Part shown: piece by piece, positions 34,070 to 43,784 of the stretch
Position numbering within the stretch: position 1 is the stretch's first letter
How the letters are laid out: every line of letters starts with the position of its first letter
Source of the DNA: Kitasatospora sp. MAP12-44
Lineage (GTDB): Bacteria > Actinomycetota > Actinomycetes > Streptomycetales > Streptomycetaceae
NCBI RefSeq assembly: GCF_029892095.1
Contig: NZ_JARZAE010000004.1
Coordinates: 4,898,001 to 4,962,000 of the forward strand
Reading direction: 5' to 3'
DNA: 64,000 nt
Position numbers and translations under genes: made by a program
The notes under the pieces: model-generated
Seen by the model: only the letters and a program-made list of their open reading frames with translations
Database searches by the model: none
What the model was told of the DNA's origin: nothing

Positions 34070-34797
34070 GCGACGCACCCGCACCCGCACCCGTTCCCGC
34101 GCAGCCGCACCGCGAACAGCCACATCGTGAGCTGGCCATCGAGGTGGTCGGCAGCCGCCAGGGCATGTTCGGCACCGGCGGCACCGGCGACACCTCGGGC
34201 TTCGGCGGCCTGGTCGCCCCGATCGTGCTGCCCGGCCCGAGCAGCCGCCCGTACGGCGGGTGGTTCGACGAGGTCGCCGACGAGCTGGAGGGCGCCCTGG
34301 AGGAACAGGGCCTCGACCCGGCGGACGCGATCGAGAAGACCGTCGTCGACCGCGGCGAACTCACCTTCCACATCGCCCGCGAGCACCTGCTCCAGGTGGC
34401 CAGGACGCTGCGCGACGACCCGGCGCTGCGCTTCGAGCTCTGCCTCGGCGTCAGCGGCGTGCACTATCTCGCCGACCCGGGGCGGGAGTTGCACGCGGTC
34501 TACCACCTGCGCTCGATCACCCACACCCGGCTGATCCGGGTCGAGGTCACCGCGCCGGACGCCGACCCGCACATCCCCTCGGTGGTCAGCGTCTACCCGA
34601 CCAACGACTGGCACGAGCGCGAGGCCTATGACTTCTTCGGCATCGTCTTCGACGGCCACCCGGCGCTCACCCGGATCATGATGCCGGACGACTGGCTGGG
34701 CCACCCGCAGCGCAAGGACTACCCGCTGGGTGGCATCCCCGTCGAGTACAAGGGCGCCCAGATCCCGGCGCCCGACCAGCGGAGGTCGTACACATGA
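34066..34797 (+). CDS. nuoC: NADH-quinone oxidoreductase subunit C
   Basis: 243 aa from ATG 34066 in a four-base overlap with nuoB. After a Pro/His-rich N-terminus and a Gly/Thr-rich RQGMFGTGGTGDTSGFGG segment typical of actinobacteria, the 30-kDa-subunit core is visible in GVHYLADPGRELHAVYHL and WHEREAYDFFGIVFDGHPALTRIMMPDDWLGHPQRKDYPLGG. It sits in the peripheral arm beside NuoD. The start overlaps the nuoD ATG at its other end. Confidence 0.96.
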
Positions 34798-36131
34798 CCA
34801 CTCACTACGAAGCAGCAGAAGAAGCAGGCACCCGCGAGACCACCGAGGGCCGGGTCTTCACCGTCACGGGCGGCGACTGGGGCGAGGTGGTCGAGGCCGT
34901 CGCCAAGGCCGACGACGAGCGCATCATCGTCAACATGGGACCGCAACACCCGTCCACCCACGGCGTGTTGCGGCTGATCCTGGAGATCGACGGCGAGACG
35001 GTGACCGAGGCCCGCTGCGGCATCGGCTATCTGCACACCGGCATCGAGAAGAACATGGAGTTCCGCAACTGGGTCCAGGGCACCACCTTCGTGACCCGGA
35101 TGGACTACCTGACTCCGCTCTTCAACGAGACCGCCTACTGCCTCGCGGTGGAGAAGCTGCTCGGGATCACCGATCAGATCCCCGACCGGGCCACCGTCAT
35201 CCGGGTGCTGATGATGGAGCTCAACCGGATCTCCTCGCACCTGGTGTGCCTTGCCACCGGCGGTATGGAGATCGGCTCCACCACGCTGATGATCTACGGC
35301 TTCCGGGATCGCGAAATCATCCTGGACATCTTCGAGTTGGTCACCGGCCTGCGGATGAACCACGCCTATGTCCGCCCCGGCGGCCTGGCGCAGGACCTGC
35401 CGCCGGGCGCCGTGGACCAGATCCGCGAGGCGGTCAAGCTGTTCCGCTCACGGATGCACGAGTACGACAAACTCGCCACCAACAACCCGGTGTTCAAGGC
35501 CCGGCTGGTCGACGTCGGCTTCCTGGACCTGGCCGGCTGCCTGGCCCTCGGCGCGACCGGCCCGATCCTGCGGGCCACCGGACTGCCGAACGACCTGCGC
35601 AAGAGCGACCCGTACTGCGGTTACGAGAACTACGACTTCGAGGTCGCGGTCGCCGACACCGCGGACTCCTACGGGCGGTTCCTGATCCGCCTGGAGGAGA
35701 TGCGCCAGTCGCTGCGGATCGTCGAGCAGTGCCTGGACCGGCTGCGGCCCGGGCCGGTCATGGTGGCCGACAAGAAGATCGCCTGGCCGGCCCAACTGGC
35801 GGTCGGCCCGGACGGGATGGGCAACTCGCTCGACCACATCCGGAAGATCATGGGCACCTCGATGGAGGCCCTGATCCACCACTTCAAGCTGGTCACCGAG
35901 GGCTTCAGGGTCCCGGTCGGCCAGGCGTACGCGGCGGTCGAGTCGCCCAAGGGCGAGCTCGGGGTCCACGTGGTGAGCGACGGCGGGACGCGCCCCTACC
36001 GGGTGCACTTCCGCGACCCGTCGTTCACCAACCTGCAGTCGATGGCGGCGATGTGCGAGGGCGGCCAGGTCGCCGACGTGATCGTCGCGGTGGCCGGGAT
36101 CGACCCGGTGATGGGAGGCGTGGACAGGTGA
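34794..36131 (+). CDS. nuoD: NADH-quinone oxidoreductase subunit D
   Basis: 445 aa from ATG 34794 (ATGA overlap). The 49-kDa subunit forms the quinone-binding site with NuoB. MGPQHPSTHGVLRL, GYLHTGIEKNMEFR, ELNRISSHL and SFTNLQSMAAMCEGGQVADVIV are family hallmarks; the His and Tyr that touch quinone lie in the first of these regions and in DYLTPLFNETAY. Full length. Its stop overlaps the nuoE GTG. Confidence 0.97.
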   Translation: MTTHYEAAEEAGTRETTEGRVFTVTGGDWGEVVEAVAKADDERIIVNMGPQHPSTHGVLRLILEIDGETVTEARCGIGYLHTGIEKNMEFRNWVQGTTFVTRMDYLTPLFNETAYCLAVEKLLGITDQIPDRATVIRVLMMELNRISSHLVCLATGGMEIGSTTLMIYGFRDREIILDIFELVTGLRMNHAYVRPGGLAQDLPPGAVDQIREAVKLFRSRMHEYDKLATNNPVFKARLVDVGFLDLAGCLALGATGPILRATGLPNDLRKSDPYCGYENYDFEVAVADTADSYGRFLIRLEEMRQSLRIVEQCLDRLRPGPVMVADKKIAWPAQLAVGPDGMGNSLDHIRKIMGTSMEALIHHFKLVTEGFRVPVGQAYAAVESPKGELGVHVVSDGGTRPYRVHFRDPSFTNLQSMAAMCEGGQVADVIVAVAGIDPVMGGVDR

Positions 36132-36868
36132 GCAATGTCGAACTCGGCCTGCCGGCGCTGCCGGCCAAGCCGTATCCCGCCGAGGTGCACGAGCGCCTGG
36201 CAGCCGACGCCAGGGAGCTGATCGGACGCTACCCGGTGACCCGCTCCGCCCTGCTGCCCCTGCTGCACCTGGTGCAGGCGGAGGAGGGCTGCGTCACGCC
36301 GACCGGAATCCGGTTCTGCGCCGAGCAGTTGGAGCTGACCACCGCCGAGGTGACGGCGGTCGCGACCTTCTACACGATGTACCGCCGCCGCCCGGCCGGC
36401 ACGTACCACGTGGGCGTCTGCACCAACACGCTCTGCGCGGTGCTGGGCGGCGACCAGATCTTCGAGGAGCTCCAGCAGCACCTGGGGATCCGCAACAACG
36501 AGACCACCGCCGACGGCGAGATCTCCATCGAGCACATCGAGTGCAACGCGGCCTGCGACTACGCCCCCGTGGTGATGGTCAACTGGGAGTTCTTCGACAA
36601 CCAGACGCCGGAGAGCGCCAAGCAGCTGGTCGACGACCTGCGGGCGGGCGCCGAGGTCGAGCCCACCCGCGGCGCCAAGCTCTGCTCGTTCAAGGAGACC
36701 GCCCGCATCCTGGCCGGCTTCCCGGACGAGCGCCCCGGCGTGGTGGACGCCTCCGGCGCGGGCGGCGCGCCCTCGCTGGCCGGTCTGCGGCTGGCCAAGG
36801 GCGAGGCCCTGCCCGGCACTCCTGGGGCCCGCGTGGTCTCCCCGCGCAACAAAGGGACGGAGGCGTGA
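36128..36868 (+). CDS. nuoE: NADH-quinone oxidoreductase subunit E
   Basis: 246 aa from GTG 36128 (GTGA overlap). It binds the 2Fe-2S cluster N1a through CTNTLCAVLGG and HIECNAACDYAPVVMVN. It is longer than the roughly 170-residue E. coli protein because of a C-terminal extension rich in Gly, Ala and Pro (about residues 180-246), a usual actinobacterial feature. It pairs with NuoF in the NADH-oxidising module. Confidence 0.96.
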   Translation: MSNVELGLPALPAKPYPAEVHERLAADARELIGRYPVTRSALLPLLHLVQAEEGCVTPTGIRFCAEQLELTTAEVTAVATFYTMYRRRPAGTYHVGVCTNTLCAVLGGDQIFEELQQHLGIRNNETTADGEISIEHIECNAACDYAPVVMVNWEFFDNQTPESAKQLVDDLRAGAEVEPTRGAKLCSFKETARILAGFPDERPGVVDASGAGGAPSLAGLRLAKGEALPGTPGARVVSPRNKGTEA

Positions 36869-38232
36869 TGACCGCGACCGAGCCTGCTGAGAAGCTGCTC
36901 ACCCCCGTCCTGTCCGCCAGTTGGGACGACCACCGCCCGTGGAGCCTGGAGACCTACCGGCGCCACGACGGCTACCTGGGCCTGCGCAACGCCCTCGCGA
37001 TGGACCCGGACGCGCTGATCGCGCTGGTCAAGGACTCCGGCCTGCGCGGCCGCGGCGGCGCGGGCTTCCCGACCGGCATGAAGTGGCAGTTCATCCCGCA
37101 GAACGATGGCAAGCCGCACTACCTGGTGGTCAACGCCGACGAGAGCGAGCCGGGCACCTGCAAGGACATCCCGCTGCTCTTCGCCAACCCGCACGCGCTG
37201 ATCGAGGGCATGATCATCGCCTCGTACGCGATCCGCTGCGACCACGCCTTCATCTACCTGCGCGGCGAGGTGGTACCGGTGCTGCGCCGGCTGCACGCCG
37301 CCGTCGCGGAGGCGTACCAGGCGGGTTACCTCGGCAAGGACATCCTGGGCTCGGGCATCGACCTGGACATCACCGTGCACGCGGGCGCCGGCGCCTACAT
37401 CTGCGGTGAGGAGACGGCGCTGCTCGACTCGCTGGAGGGCCGCCGCGGCCAACCCCGGCTGCGGCCGCCGTTCCCGGCCATCGCGGGCCTGTACGCGTGC
37501 CCGACGGTGGTCAACAACGTCGAGTCGATCGCCTCGGTGCCGCCGATCCTGGTCCGGGGCAACGAGTGGTTCAAGTCGCTGGGCACCGAGAAGTCGCCCG
37601 GCTTCACGCTCTACTCGCTCTCCGGCCATGTCACCAACCCCGGCCAGTACGAGGCCCCGCTCGGGGTGACGCTGCGTCAACTGCTGGACATCAGCGGTGG
37701 GGTGCGCGCCGGGCACCGGATCAAGTTCTGGACCCCGGGCGGCAGTTCCACCCCGATGTTCACCGATCAGCATCTCGACGTCCCGCTCGACTACGAGGGC
37801 GTGGGGGCGGCGGGCTCGATGCTCGGCACCAAGGCGCTGCAGATCTTCGACGAGACCACCTGCGTGGTGCGCGCCGTCACCCGCTGGACCGAGTTCTACG
37901 CCCACGAGTCCTGCGGCAAGTGCACCCCGTGTCGCGAAGGCACGTACTGGCTGGTCCAGTTGCTCAAGCGGATCGAGGCCGGCGAAGGCCTCGAAGGCGA
38001 CCTGGAGAAGCTGCTCGACATCGCCGACAACATCAACGGCAAGTCGTTCTGCGCGCTCGGCGACGGCGCGGCCAGCCCGATCACCTCCTCGCTCCAGTAC
38101 TTCCGCGCCGAGTACGAGCAGCACCTGGCCGAGCGCCGCTGCCCGTTCGACCCGGCCGCCGCCACCGTCTGGGCCGACAGCCCCCGGCCCTTCGCCCCCC
38201 AGCCAGCCAACGACAGGGAGGTGCACGCATGA
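36868..38232 (+). CDS. nuoF: NADH-quinone oxidoreductase subunit F
   Basis: 454 aa from ATG 36868, sharing one base with the nuoE stop. It is the FMN- and NADH-binding subunit: SGLRGRGGAGFPTGMKW (NADH/FMN glycine-rich loop), GAGAYICGEETALLDSLEG, and the N3 4Fe-4S ligands in HESCGKCTPCREG plus a later Cys (KSFCALGDGA). Full length. Confidence 0.97.
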   Translation: MTATEPAEKLLTPVLSASWDDHRPWSLETYRRHDGYLGLRNALAMDPDALIALVKDSGLRGRGGAGFPTGMKWQFIPQNDGKPHYLVVNADESEPGTCKDIPLLFANPHALIEGMIIASYAIRCDHAFIYLRGEVVPVLRRLHAAVAEAYQAGYLGKDILGSGIDLDITVHAGAGAYICGEETALLDSLEGRRGQPRLRPPFPAIAGLYACPTVVNNVESIASVPPILVRGNEWFKSLGTEKSPGFTLYSLSGHVTNPGQYEAPLGVTLRQLLDISGGVRAGHRIKFWTPGGSSTPMFTDQHLDVPLDYEGVGAAGSMLGTKALQIFDETTCVVRAVTRWTEFYAHESCGKCTPCREGTYWLVQLLKRIEAGEGLEGDLEKLLDIADNINGKSFCALGDGAASPITSSLQYFRAEYEQHLAERRCPFDPAAATVWADSPRPFAPQPANDREVHA

Positions 38233-40676
38233 CCATCACCGAGCCGCAGAAAACCGCCACCGACCTGGTCACGCTCACCATCGACGGCGTCGAAGTCCAG
38301 GTCCCCAAGGGGACTTTGGTGATCCGGGCCGCCGAGCAGATCGGCACCCAGATCCCGCGCTTCTGCGACCACCCGCTGCTCGACCCGGTCGGCGCCTGCC
38401 GCCAGTGCATCGTGGAGATCGAGGGCCAGCGCAAGCCGGTCGCCTCCTGCACCATCCCGGTGGCCGAGGGCATGGTGGTCCGCACCCAGCTCAGCTCGGC
38501 GGTGGCCGAGAAGTCCCAGCGCGGCGTGATGGAGCTGCTGCTGATCAACCACCCGCTGGACTGCCCGGTCTGCGACAAGGGCGGCGAGTGCCCGCTGCAG
38601 AACCAGGCGATGTCCACCGGCGGCCCGGACTCCCGCTTCGACGGCCTGAAGCGGACCTACGAGAAGCCGATCCCGATCAGCAGCCAAGTGCTGCTGGACC
38701 GCGAGCGCTGCGTGCTCTGCGCGCGCTGCACCCGCTTCTCCCAGCAGGTGGCCGGCGACCCGTTCATCGAGCTGCTGGAGCGCGGGGCGCTGGAGCAGGT
38801 CGGGATCGGCGAGGGCGACGACTTCCAGTCGTACTTCTCCGGCAACACCATCCAGATCTGCCCGGTGGGTGCGCTGACCTCGGCCGCCTACCGGTTCCGC
38901 TCCCGCCCCTTCGACCTGGTCTCCTCGCCCAGCGTCTGTGAGCACTGCTCCTCGGGCTGCTCGCTGCGCACCGACCACCGGCGCGGCAAGGTGCTGCGCC
39001 GACTGGCCGGCGACGAGCCCGAGGTGAACGAGGAGTGGAGCTGCGACAAGGGCCGCTTCGCCTTCCGCTACGCCCAGCAGCGCGACCGGCTCGCCACCCC
39101 GCTGGTGCGCGACCGGGTCAGCGGTGAACTCGTCGCCGCCTCCTGGCCGGAGGCGCTGGCCGCCGCCGCCGAGGGGCTGCGCGGCGCCCGCAGCGCGGTG
39201 CTCACCGGCGGCCGGGTGACGGTCGAGGACGCGTACGGCTACGCCAAGTTCGCCCGCGTGGTGCTCGGCACCAACGACGTCGACTTCCGGGCCCGCCCGC
39301 ACAGCGCCGAGGAGGCCGACTTCCTGGCCGCCGCAGTGGCCGGGCGCGGCGTGGATCTGGACGGCAGCGGGGTGACCTACGCAGCGCTGCAGAGCGCCCC
39401 GATGGTGCTGCTCGCGGGCTTCGAGCCCGAGGAGGAGTCGCCGATCGTCTTCCTGCGGCTGCGCAAGGCGAGCCGCACCGGCCTCAAGGTCTACTCGGTC
39501 GCCACCCACAGCTCGCGCGGCCTGACCAAGCTCGGCGGCCGCCTGCTGCCCGCCGCGCCCGGCACCGAGGCCGAGTGGCTGGGCGCGCTGGCCGCCGAGG
39601 AGCCGCTCAGCGACGACGCGGGTGCGGCGGCCGCGCTGCTGCGCCGGCCCGGCGCGGTGATCCTGGCCGGTGAGCGGCTGGCCGCCGTCCCCGGCGCGCT
39701 GACCGCCGCGCTGCGACTCGCGCACGCGACCGGCGCCCGGCTGGCCTGGGTGCCGCGCCGGGCGGGGGAGCGCGGCGCGGTCGAGGCCGGCGCCCTGCCG
39801 GGGCTGCTGCCCGGCGGCCGCCCGGTCACCGTCCCGGCCGCCCGCGCCGAGACGGCCACCGCCTGGGGCGTCGCCGAACTGCCCGCCCGGCTCGGCCGGG
39901 ACACCGGCCAGATCCTGGCCGCGGCCGCGCACGGCGATCTGGACGCGCTGGTGGTCGGCGGCGTCGACCCCGACGACCTGGCCGACCCGGCGCTCGCCGA
40001 GGAGGCGCTGACCCGGGTCGGTTTCGTCCTCTCGCTGGAGCTGCGGCCCTCGGCCGTCACCGCGCACGCCGATGTGGTGCTGCCGGTGGCCGCGGTCGCC
40101 GAGAAGGCCGGCACCTTCCTGGACTGGGAGGGCCGGGTCCGGATGTTCGAAGCCGCCCTCAAGTCCGACCAGCTGATGCAACGTCACCTCACCTCGGACG
40201 TCCGGGTGTTGAACATGCTCGCGGACGCGCTCGGGCACCGGCTCGGCCTGCCCGACGTCCGGGCGGCCCGGCTGGAGCTGGACACCCTCGCGCCCTGGAC
40301 GGGGGACCGCCCGGCCGCGCCGGCCGGCCACCCGGCCGCGCTGCCCCGGCCCGCCGCCGGGCAGGCGGTGCTCGCCGGCTGGCGCCAGCTGCTGGACAAC
40401 GGCTCGCTGCAGCAGGGCGACCCGCACCTCGCGGGCACCCGCCACCGCGCCGTCGCCCGGCTCTCGCCGGCCACCGCCACCGAGATCGGCGCCACCGAGC
40501 GGCTGCTGGTCAGCGGCCCGGCCGGCTCCCTGGTGCTGCCGCTGGAGATCACCGCCGAGCTGCCGGACCGCACGGTCTGGCTCCCGCTGAACTCCACCCC
40601 GGGCGGCGTGCACCGCACCCTGGGGACCACCGTCGGCCACCTGGTGACCATCGCCCCGGCAGGGGAGGAGTCGTGA
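38229..40676 (+). CDS. nuoG: NADH-quinone oxidoreductase subunit G
   Basis: 815 aa from ATG 38229 (ATGA overlap). N-terminal cluster motifs are FCDHPLLDPVGACRQC (2Fe-2S N1b), CPVCDKGGECPLQ and CVLCARC with ICPVGAL (N5/N4). It also retains the extra CEHCSSGC plus WSCDKGRF set that binds cluster N7 in a subset of bacteria. The C-terminal molybdopterin-oxidoreductase-like domain is Ala/Arg-rich and structurally degenerate, as usual. Stop overlaps nuoH. Confidence 0.96.
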   Translation: MTITEPQKTATDLVTLTIDGVEVQVPKGTLVIRAAEQIGTQIPRFCDHPLLDPVGACRQCIVEIEGQRKPVASCTIPVAEGMVVRTQLSSAVAEKSQRGVMELLLINHPLDCPVCDKGGECPLQNQAMSTGGPDSRFDGLKRTYEKPIPISSQVLLDRERCVLCARCTRFSQQVAGDPFIELLERGALEQVGIGEGDDFQSYFSGNTIQICPVGALTSAAYRFRSRPFDLVSSPSVCEHCSSGCSLRTDHRRGKVLRRLAGDEPEVNEEWSCDKGRFAFRYAQQRDRLATPLVRDRVSGELVAASWPEALAAAAEGLRGARSAVLTGGRVTVEDAYGYAKFARVVLGTNDVDFRARPHSAEEADFLAAAVAGRGVDLDGSGVTYAALQSAPMVLLAGFEPEEESPIVFLRLRKASRTGLKVYSVATHSSRGLTKLGGRLLPAAPGTEAEWLGALAAEEPLSDDAGAAAALLRRPGAVILAGERLAAVPGALTAALRLAHATGARLAWVPRRAGERGAVEAGALPGLLPGGRPVTVPAARAETATAWGVAELPARLGRDTGQILAAAAHGDLDALVVGGVDPDDLADPALAEEALTRVGFVLSLELRPSAVTAHADVVLPVAAVAEKAGTFLDWEGRVRMFEAALKSDQLMQRHLTSDVRVLNMLADALGHRLGLPDVRAARLELDTLAPWTGDRPAAPAGHPAALPRPAAGQAVLAGWRQLLDNGSLQQGDPHLAGTRHRAVARLSPATATEIGATERLLVSGPAGSLVLPLEITAELPDRTVWLPLNSTPGGVHRTLGTTVGHLVTIAPAGEES

Positions 40677-42040
40677 TGATCTCCCAGCTCAGCCTCGCCA
40701 CCGGCGAGACCCTCAGCTTCTTCGGCCGGGACCCGTGGTGGCTGGTCCTGCTCAAGGCGGTGTTCTGCTTCGCCTTCCTGCTGATCACCGTGCTGGTCGC
40801 GATCGTCTGGGAGCGCAAGGTCGTCGCCTGGATGCAGCTGCGGATCGGCCCCAACCGGCACGGACCCTGGGGCCTGCTGCAGTCGCTGGCCGACGGCGTC
40901 AAGCTCGCGCTCAAGGAAGACCTGGTGGTCACCGGCGCCAGCAAGGTGGTCTACATCCTGGCCCCGGTGATCTGCGCGATCCCGGCGTTCATGGCCATCG
41001 CGGTGATCCCGTTCGGCCCGGCCGACAACGAGGTGTCGATCTTCGGCACCCGGACCCCGCTGCAGCTCACCGACCTCCCGGTGGCGCTGCTCTACATCCT
41101 GGCGACCGCCTCGATCGGCATCTACGGGATCGTGCTGGCGGGTTGGTCCTCCGGCTCGACGTACCCGCTGCTCGGCGGGCTGCGCTCGTCGGCGCAGATG
41201 ATCTCCTACGAGATCGCGATGGGCCTGTCGTTCGCCGCGGTCTTCATCTACTCCGGCTCGATGTCGACCTCGGAGATCGTCGCCCATCAGCAGCCCACCT
41301 GGTTCGCGGTGCTGCTGCCGGTCTCCTTCATCGTCTACATCATCTCGATGGTCGGTGAGACCAACCGGGCGCCGTTCGACCTCCCCGAGGCCGAGGGCGA
41401 GCTGGTCGGCGGCTTCAACACCGAGTACAGCTCGCTGAAGTTCGCGATGTTCATGCTGGCGGAGTACGTCAACATGGTGACAGTCTCGGCGGTGGCCAGC
41501 ACGCTCTTCCTGGGCGGCTGGCGGGCACCGTGGCCGATCTCGACCTTCTGGGCCGGGGCCAACCACGGCTGGTGGCCGATGCTCTGGATCGTCATCAAGA
41601 TCCAGCTGCTGCTCTTCTTCTTCATCTGGCTGCGCGGCACGCTGCCCCGGCTGCGCTACGACCAGTTCATGAAGCTGGGTTGGAAGGTGCTGATCCCGGT
41701 CTCGCTGGTCTGGCTGGTGCTGGTCGCCAGCGTCCGGGCGCTGCGCAACGAGGGCCGCGGCTTCGGCCAGGTGGTGCTGTACGTCGGTGCGCCGGTCGCA
41801 GTGGTGCTGCTGCTCTCGCTGATCTGGGACGCCTTCCGGGACAAGTCGGAGCAGGCCGCCAAGGACCAGGAGCCCGAGCCCGCAGGGGAGTTCGACCCGA
41901 TGGCCGGCGGGTACCCGGTGCCGCCGCTGCCCGGCCAGCAACTGCCGCCGGTCCCGCGCCGGCCCAGCCGCGCGCCGCAGCAGCAACCGCAGCAACTGCA
42001 GGACGCGCTCAACGGCGCCAACCATTCCGAAGGGAGCTGA
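40676..42040 (+). CDS. nuoH: NADH-quinone oxidoreductase subunit H
   Basis: 454 aa. ATG 40676 is 6 bases after GGGGAGGAG and shares one base with the nuoG stop; a GTG one codon earlier is too close to that site. Eight or more membrane helices; hallmark segments are VWERKVVAWMQLRIGPNRHGPWGLLQSLADGVK and GETNRAPFDLPEAEGELVGGFNTEYSS, which line the quinone entry path. The C-terminal 60 residues are Pro/Gln-rich (PPLPGQQLPPVPRRP) and probably disordered in the cytosol, an actinobacterial addition. Confidence 0.96.
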   Translation: MISQLSLATGETLSFFGRDPWWLVLLKAVFCFAFLLITVLVAIVWERKVVAWMQLRIGPNRHGPWGLLQSLADGVKLALKEDLVVTGASKVVYILAPVICAIPAFMAIAVIPFGPADNEVSIFGTRTPLQLTDLPVALLYILATASIGIYGIVLAGWSSGSTYPLLGGLRSSAQMISYEIAMGLSFAAVFIYSGSMSTSEIVAHQQPTWFAVLLPVSFIVYIISMVGETNRAPFDLPEAEGELVGGFNTEYSSLKFAMFMLAEYVNMVTVSAVASTLFLGGWRAPWPISTFWAGANHGWWPMLWIVIKIQLLLFFFIWLRGTLPRLRYDQFMKLGWKVLIPVSLVWLVLVASVRALRNEGRGFGQVVLYVGAPVAVVLLLSLIWDAFRDKSEQAAKDQEPEPAGEFDPMAGGYPVPPLPGQQLPPVPRRPSRAPQQQPQQLQDALNGANHSEGS

Positions 42041-42046
42041 ACCGAG

Positions 42047-42634
42047 ATGCCAGATCCGGACGACAAGCCGTCACTTCTGGGGCCGGCCGCAGGCTTCGGC
42101 GTGACCTTCACGGCCATGTTCAAGAAGCGGCTGACCGAGCAGTACCCGGAGCAGAAGAAGCCCACCGCCCCCCGCTTCCACGGCCGCCACCAGCTCAACC
42201 GGCACCCGGACGGTCTGGAGAAGTGCATCGGCTGCGAGCTGTGCGCCTGGGCCTGCCCGGCCGACGCGATCTACGTCGAGGGCGCCGACAACACCGACGA
42301 GGAGCGCTACTCCCCGGGTGAGCGCTACGGCGCGGTCTACCAGATCAACTACGCCCGCTGCATCCTGTGCGGCCTGTGCATCGAGGCCTGCCCGACCCGC
42401 GCGCTCACCATGACCAACGAGTACGAGCTGGCCGACTCCTCGCGCGCCGACCTGATCTTCACCAAGGAGCAGCTGCTCTCCGGGCTCACCGAGGGCATGG
42501 TCGAGGCCCCGCACTCGATCTTCCCGGGTGCGGACGAAGGCGCCTACTACCGCGGCGAGATCACCGCGGCGGCGCCCGGCACCGTGCAGCAGGAGAAGAC
42601 CGCGCGCAAGCAGGACGAGGAGGTGGACCAGTGA
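42047..42634 (+). CDS. nuoI: NADH-quinone oxidoreductase subunit I
   Basis: 195 aa from ATG 42047, following GAAGGGAGC. Two 4Fe-4S ferredoxin motifs, CIGCELCAWACPADA and CILCGLCIEACPTRA, carry clusters N6a and N6b that pass electrons to NuoB. Full length with a charged C-terminal tail. Stop overlaps the nuoJ GTG. Confidence 0.97.
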   Translation: MPDPDDKPSLLGPAAGFGVTFTAMFKKRLTEQYPEQKKPTAPRFHGRHQLNRHPDGLEKCIGCELCAWACPADAIYVEGADNTDEERYSPGERYGAVYQINYARCILCGLCIEACPTRALTMTNEYELADSSRADLIFTKEQLLSGLTEGMVEAPHSIFPGADEGAYYRGEITAAAPGTVQQEKTARKQDEEVDQ

Positions 42635-43479
42635 CGTCCACCGGCGAGGCGGTCCAGTTCTGGGTGCTCGCGGTCATCGCGGTCGGCGGCGCGCTCGGCA
42701 TGCTGCTGATGCGCCGGGCCGTGCACAGCGCGCTCTGCCTGGCGGCCACCATGATGTCGCTGGCGATCTGCTACCTGGCCCAGGGCGCCGTGTTCCTGGG
42801 CGTGGTGCAGATCGTGGTCTACACCGGCGCGATCATGATGCTCTTCCTCTTCGTGGTGATGCTGGTCGGCGTCACCACGGAGGACTCGCTGCGCGAGCAG
42901 CTGAAGGGCCAGCGGATCGCCGCGGTGATCTGCGGCCTCGGCTTCGGGACGCTGCTGATCGCGGGCATCGCCAACGCGAAGCTCTCGCACTTCACCGGCC
43001 TCTCGGAGGCCAACGCCGAGGGCAATGTGCAGGGCCTGGCCCGGCTGATCTTCACCAAGTACGTCTGGGCCTTCGAGGTCACCGGCGCGCTGCTGATCAC
43101 CGCCGCGGTCGGCGCCATGGTGCTCACCCACCGCGAGCATGTGAAGGCGCCGAAGACCCAGCGCGAGCTGGCCGCCCAGCGGGTCAAGGACAACGTCCAG
43201 CTGCCGCCGCTGCCGGCCCCCGGGGTGTACGCCCGGCACAACGCCGTGGACATCCCCGGCCTGCTGCCGGACGGCTCGATCGCCGAGGACTCGGTGATGG
43301 GCACGCTGCGCGAGCGCGGCCAGATCCGCGACGTCAGCCAGGACATGCTGCGCCGGATGGCCGAGCTGGAGTCCGACACGGCCGACTGGCAGGGCCGCGA
43401 GCCGTCCGCCCGGCCGGTGCCGCCCAGGCCCCGCCAGGAGTTGACCCCGGTACCCGGGCATGAGGAGGACGCGGAGTGA
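42631..43479 (+). CDS. nuoJ: NADH-quinone oxidoreductase subunit J
   Basis: 282 aa from GTG 42631 (GTGA overlap). Five membrane helices, with the conserved GVVQIVVYTGAIMMLFLFVVMLVG helix (the pi-bulge helix important for coupling). The C-terminal 110 residues are a charged, Pro-rich cytosolic extension (ARPVPPRPRQELTPVP), much longer than in E. coli. Stop overlaps nuoK. Confidence 0.95.
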   Translation: MTSTGEAVQFWVLAVIAVGGALGMLLMRRAVHSALCLAATMMSLAICYLAQGAVFLGVVQIVVYTGAIMMLFLFVVMLVGVTTEDSLREQLKGQRIAAVICGLGFGTLLIAGIANAKLSHFTGLSEANAEGNVQGLARLIFTKYVWAFEVTGALLITAAVGAMVLTHREHVKAPKTQRELAAQRVKDNVQLPPLPAPGVYARHNAVDIPGLLPDGSIAEDSVMGTLRERGQIRDVSQDMLRRMAELESDTADWQGREPSARPVPPRPRQELTPVPGHEEDAE

Positions 43480-43775
43480 ACCCCGTCAACTACCTGTATC
43501 TCGCAGCCCTGTTGTTCACCATCGGGGCGAGCGGGGTGCTGATCAGGCGCAACGCGATCGTGCTCTTCATGTGCGTGGAGCTGATGCTCAACGCCTCCAA
43601 CCTCGCCCTGGTCACCTTCTCCCGGCTGCACGGCAATCTCGACGGCCAGATCATCGCGTTCTTCACCATGGTGGTCGCGGCGGCCGAGGTCGTGGTGGGC
43701 CTGGCCATCATCGTGAGCATCTTCCGTACCAGGCACTCGGCTTCGGTCGACGACAGCAACCTCATGAAGCTGTAG
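43476..43775 (+). CDS. nuoK: NADH-quinone oxidoreductase subunit K
   Basis: 99 aa from GTG 43476 (GTGA overlap). Three helices; the two membrane-embedded glutamates needed for proton transfer lie in FMCVELMLNASNLALV and AAAEVVVGLAIIVSIFR. Length is normal. Confidence 0.96.
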   Translation: MNPVNYLYLAALLFTIGASGVLIRRNAIVLFMCVELMLNASNLALVTFSRLHGNLDGQIIAFFTMVVAAAEVVVGLAIIVSIFRTRHSASVDDSNLMKL

Positions 43776-43784
43776 GGGCCCAGG

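Noticed and set aside
37896..40640. Very long open frame antisense to nuoF/nuoG
   Set aside because: Such frames arise because GC-rich third positions remove stop codons on the opposite strand; the sense strand has clear NuoG motifs.
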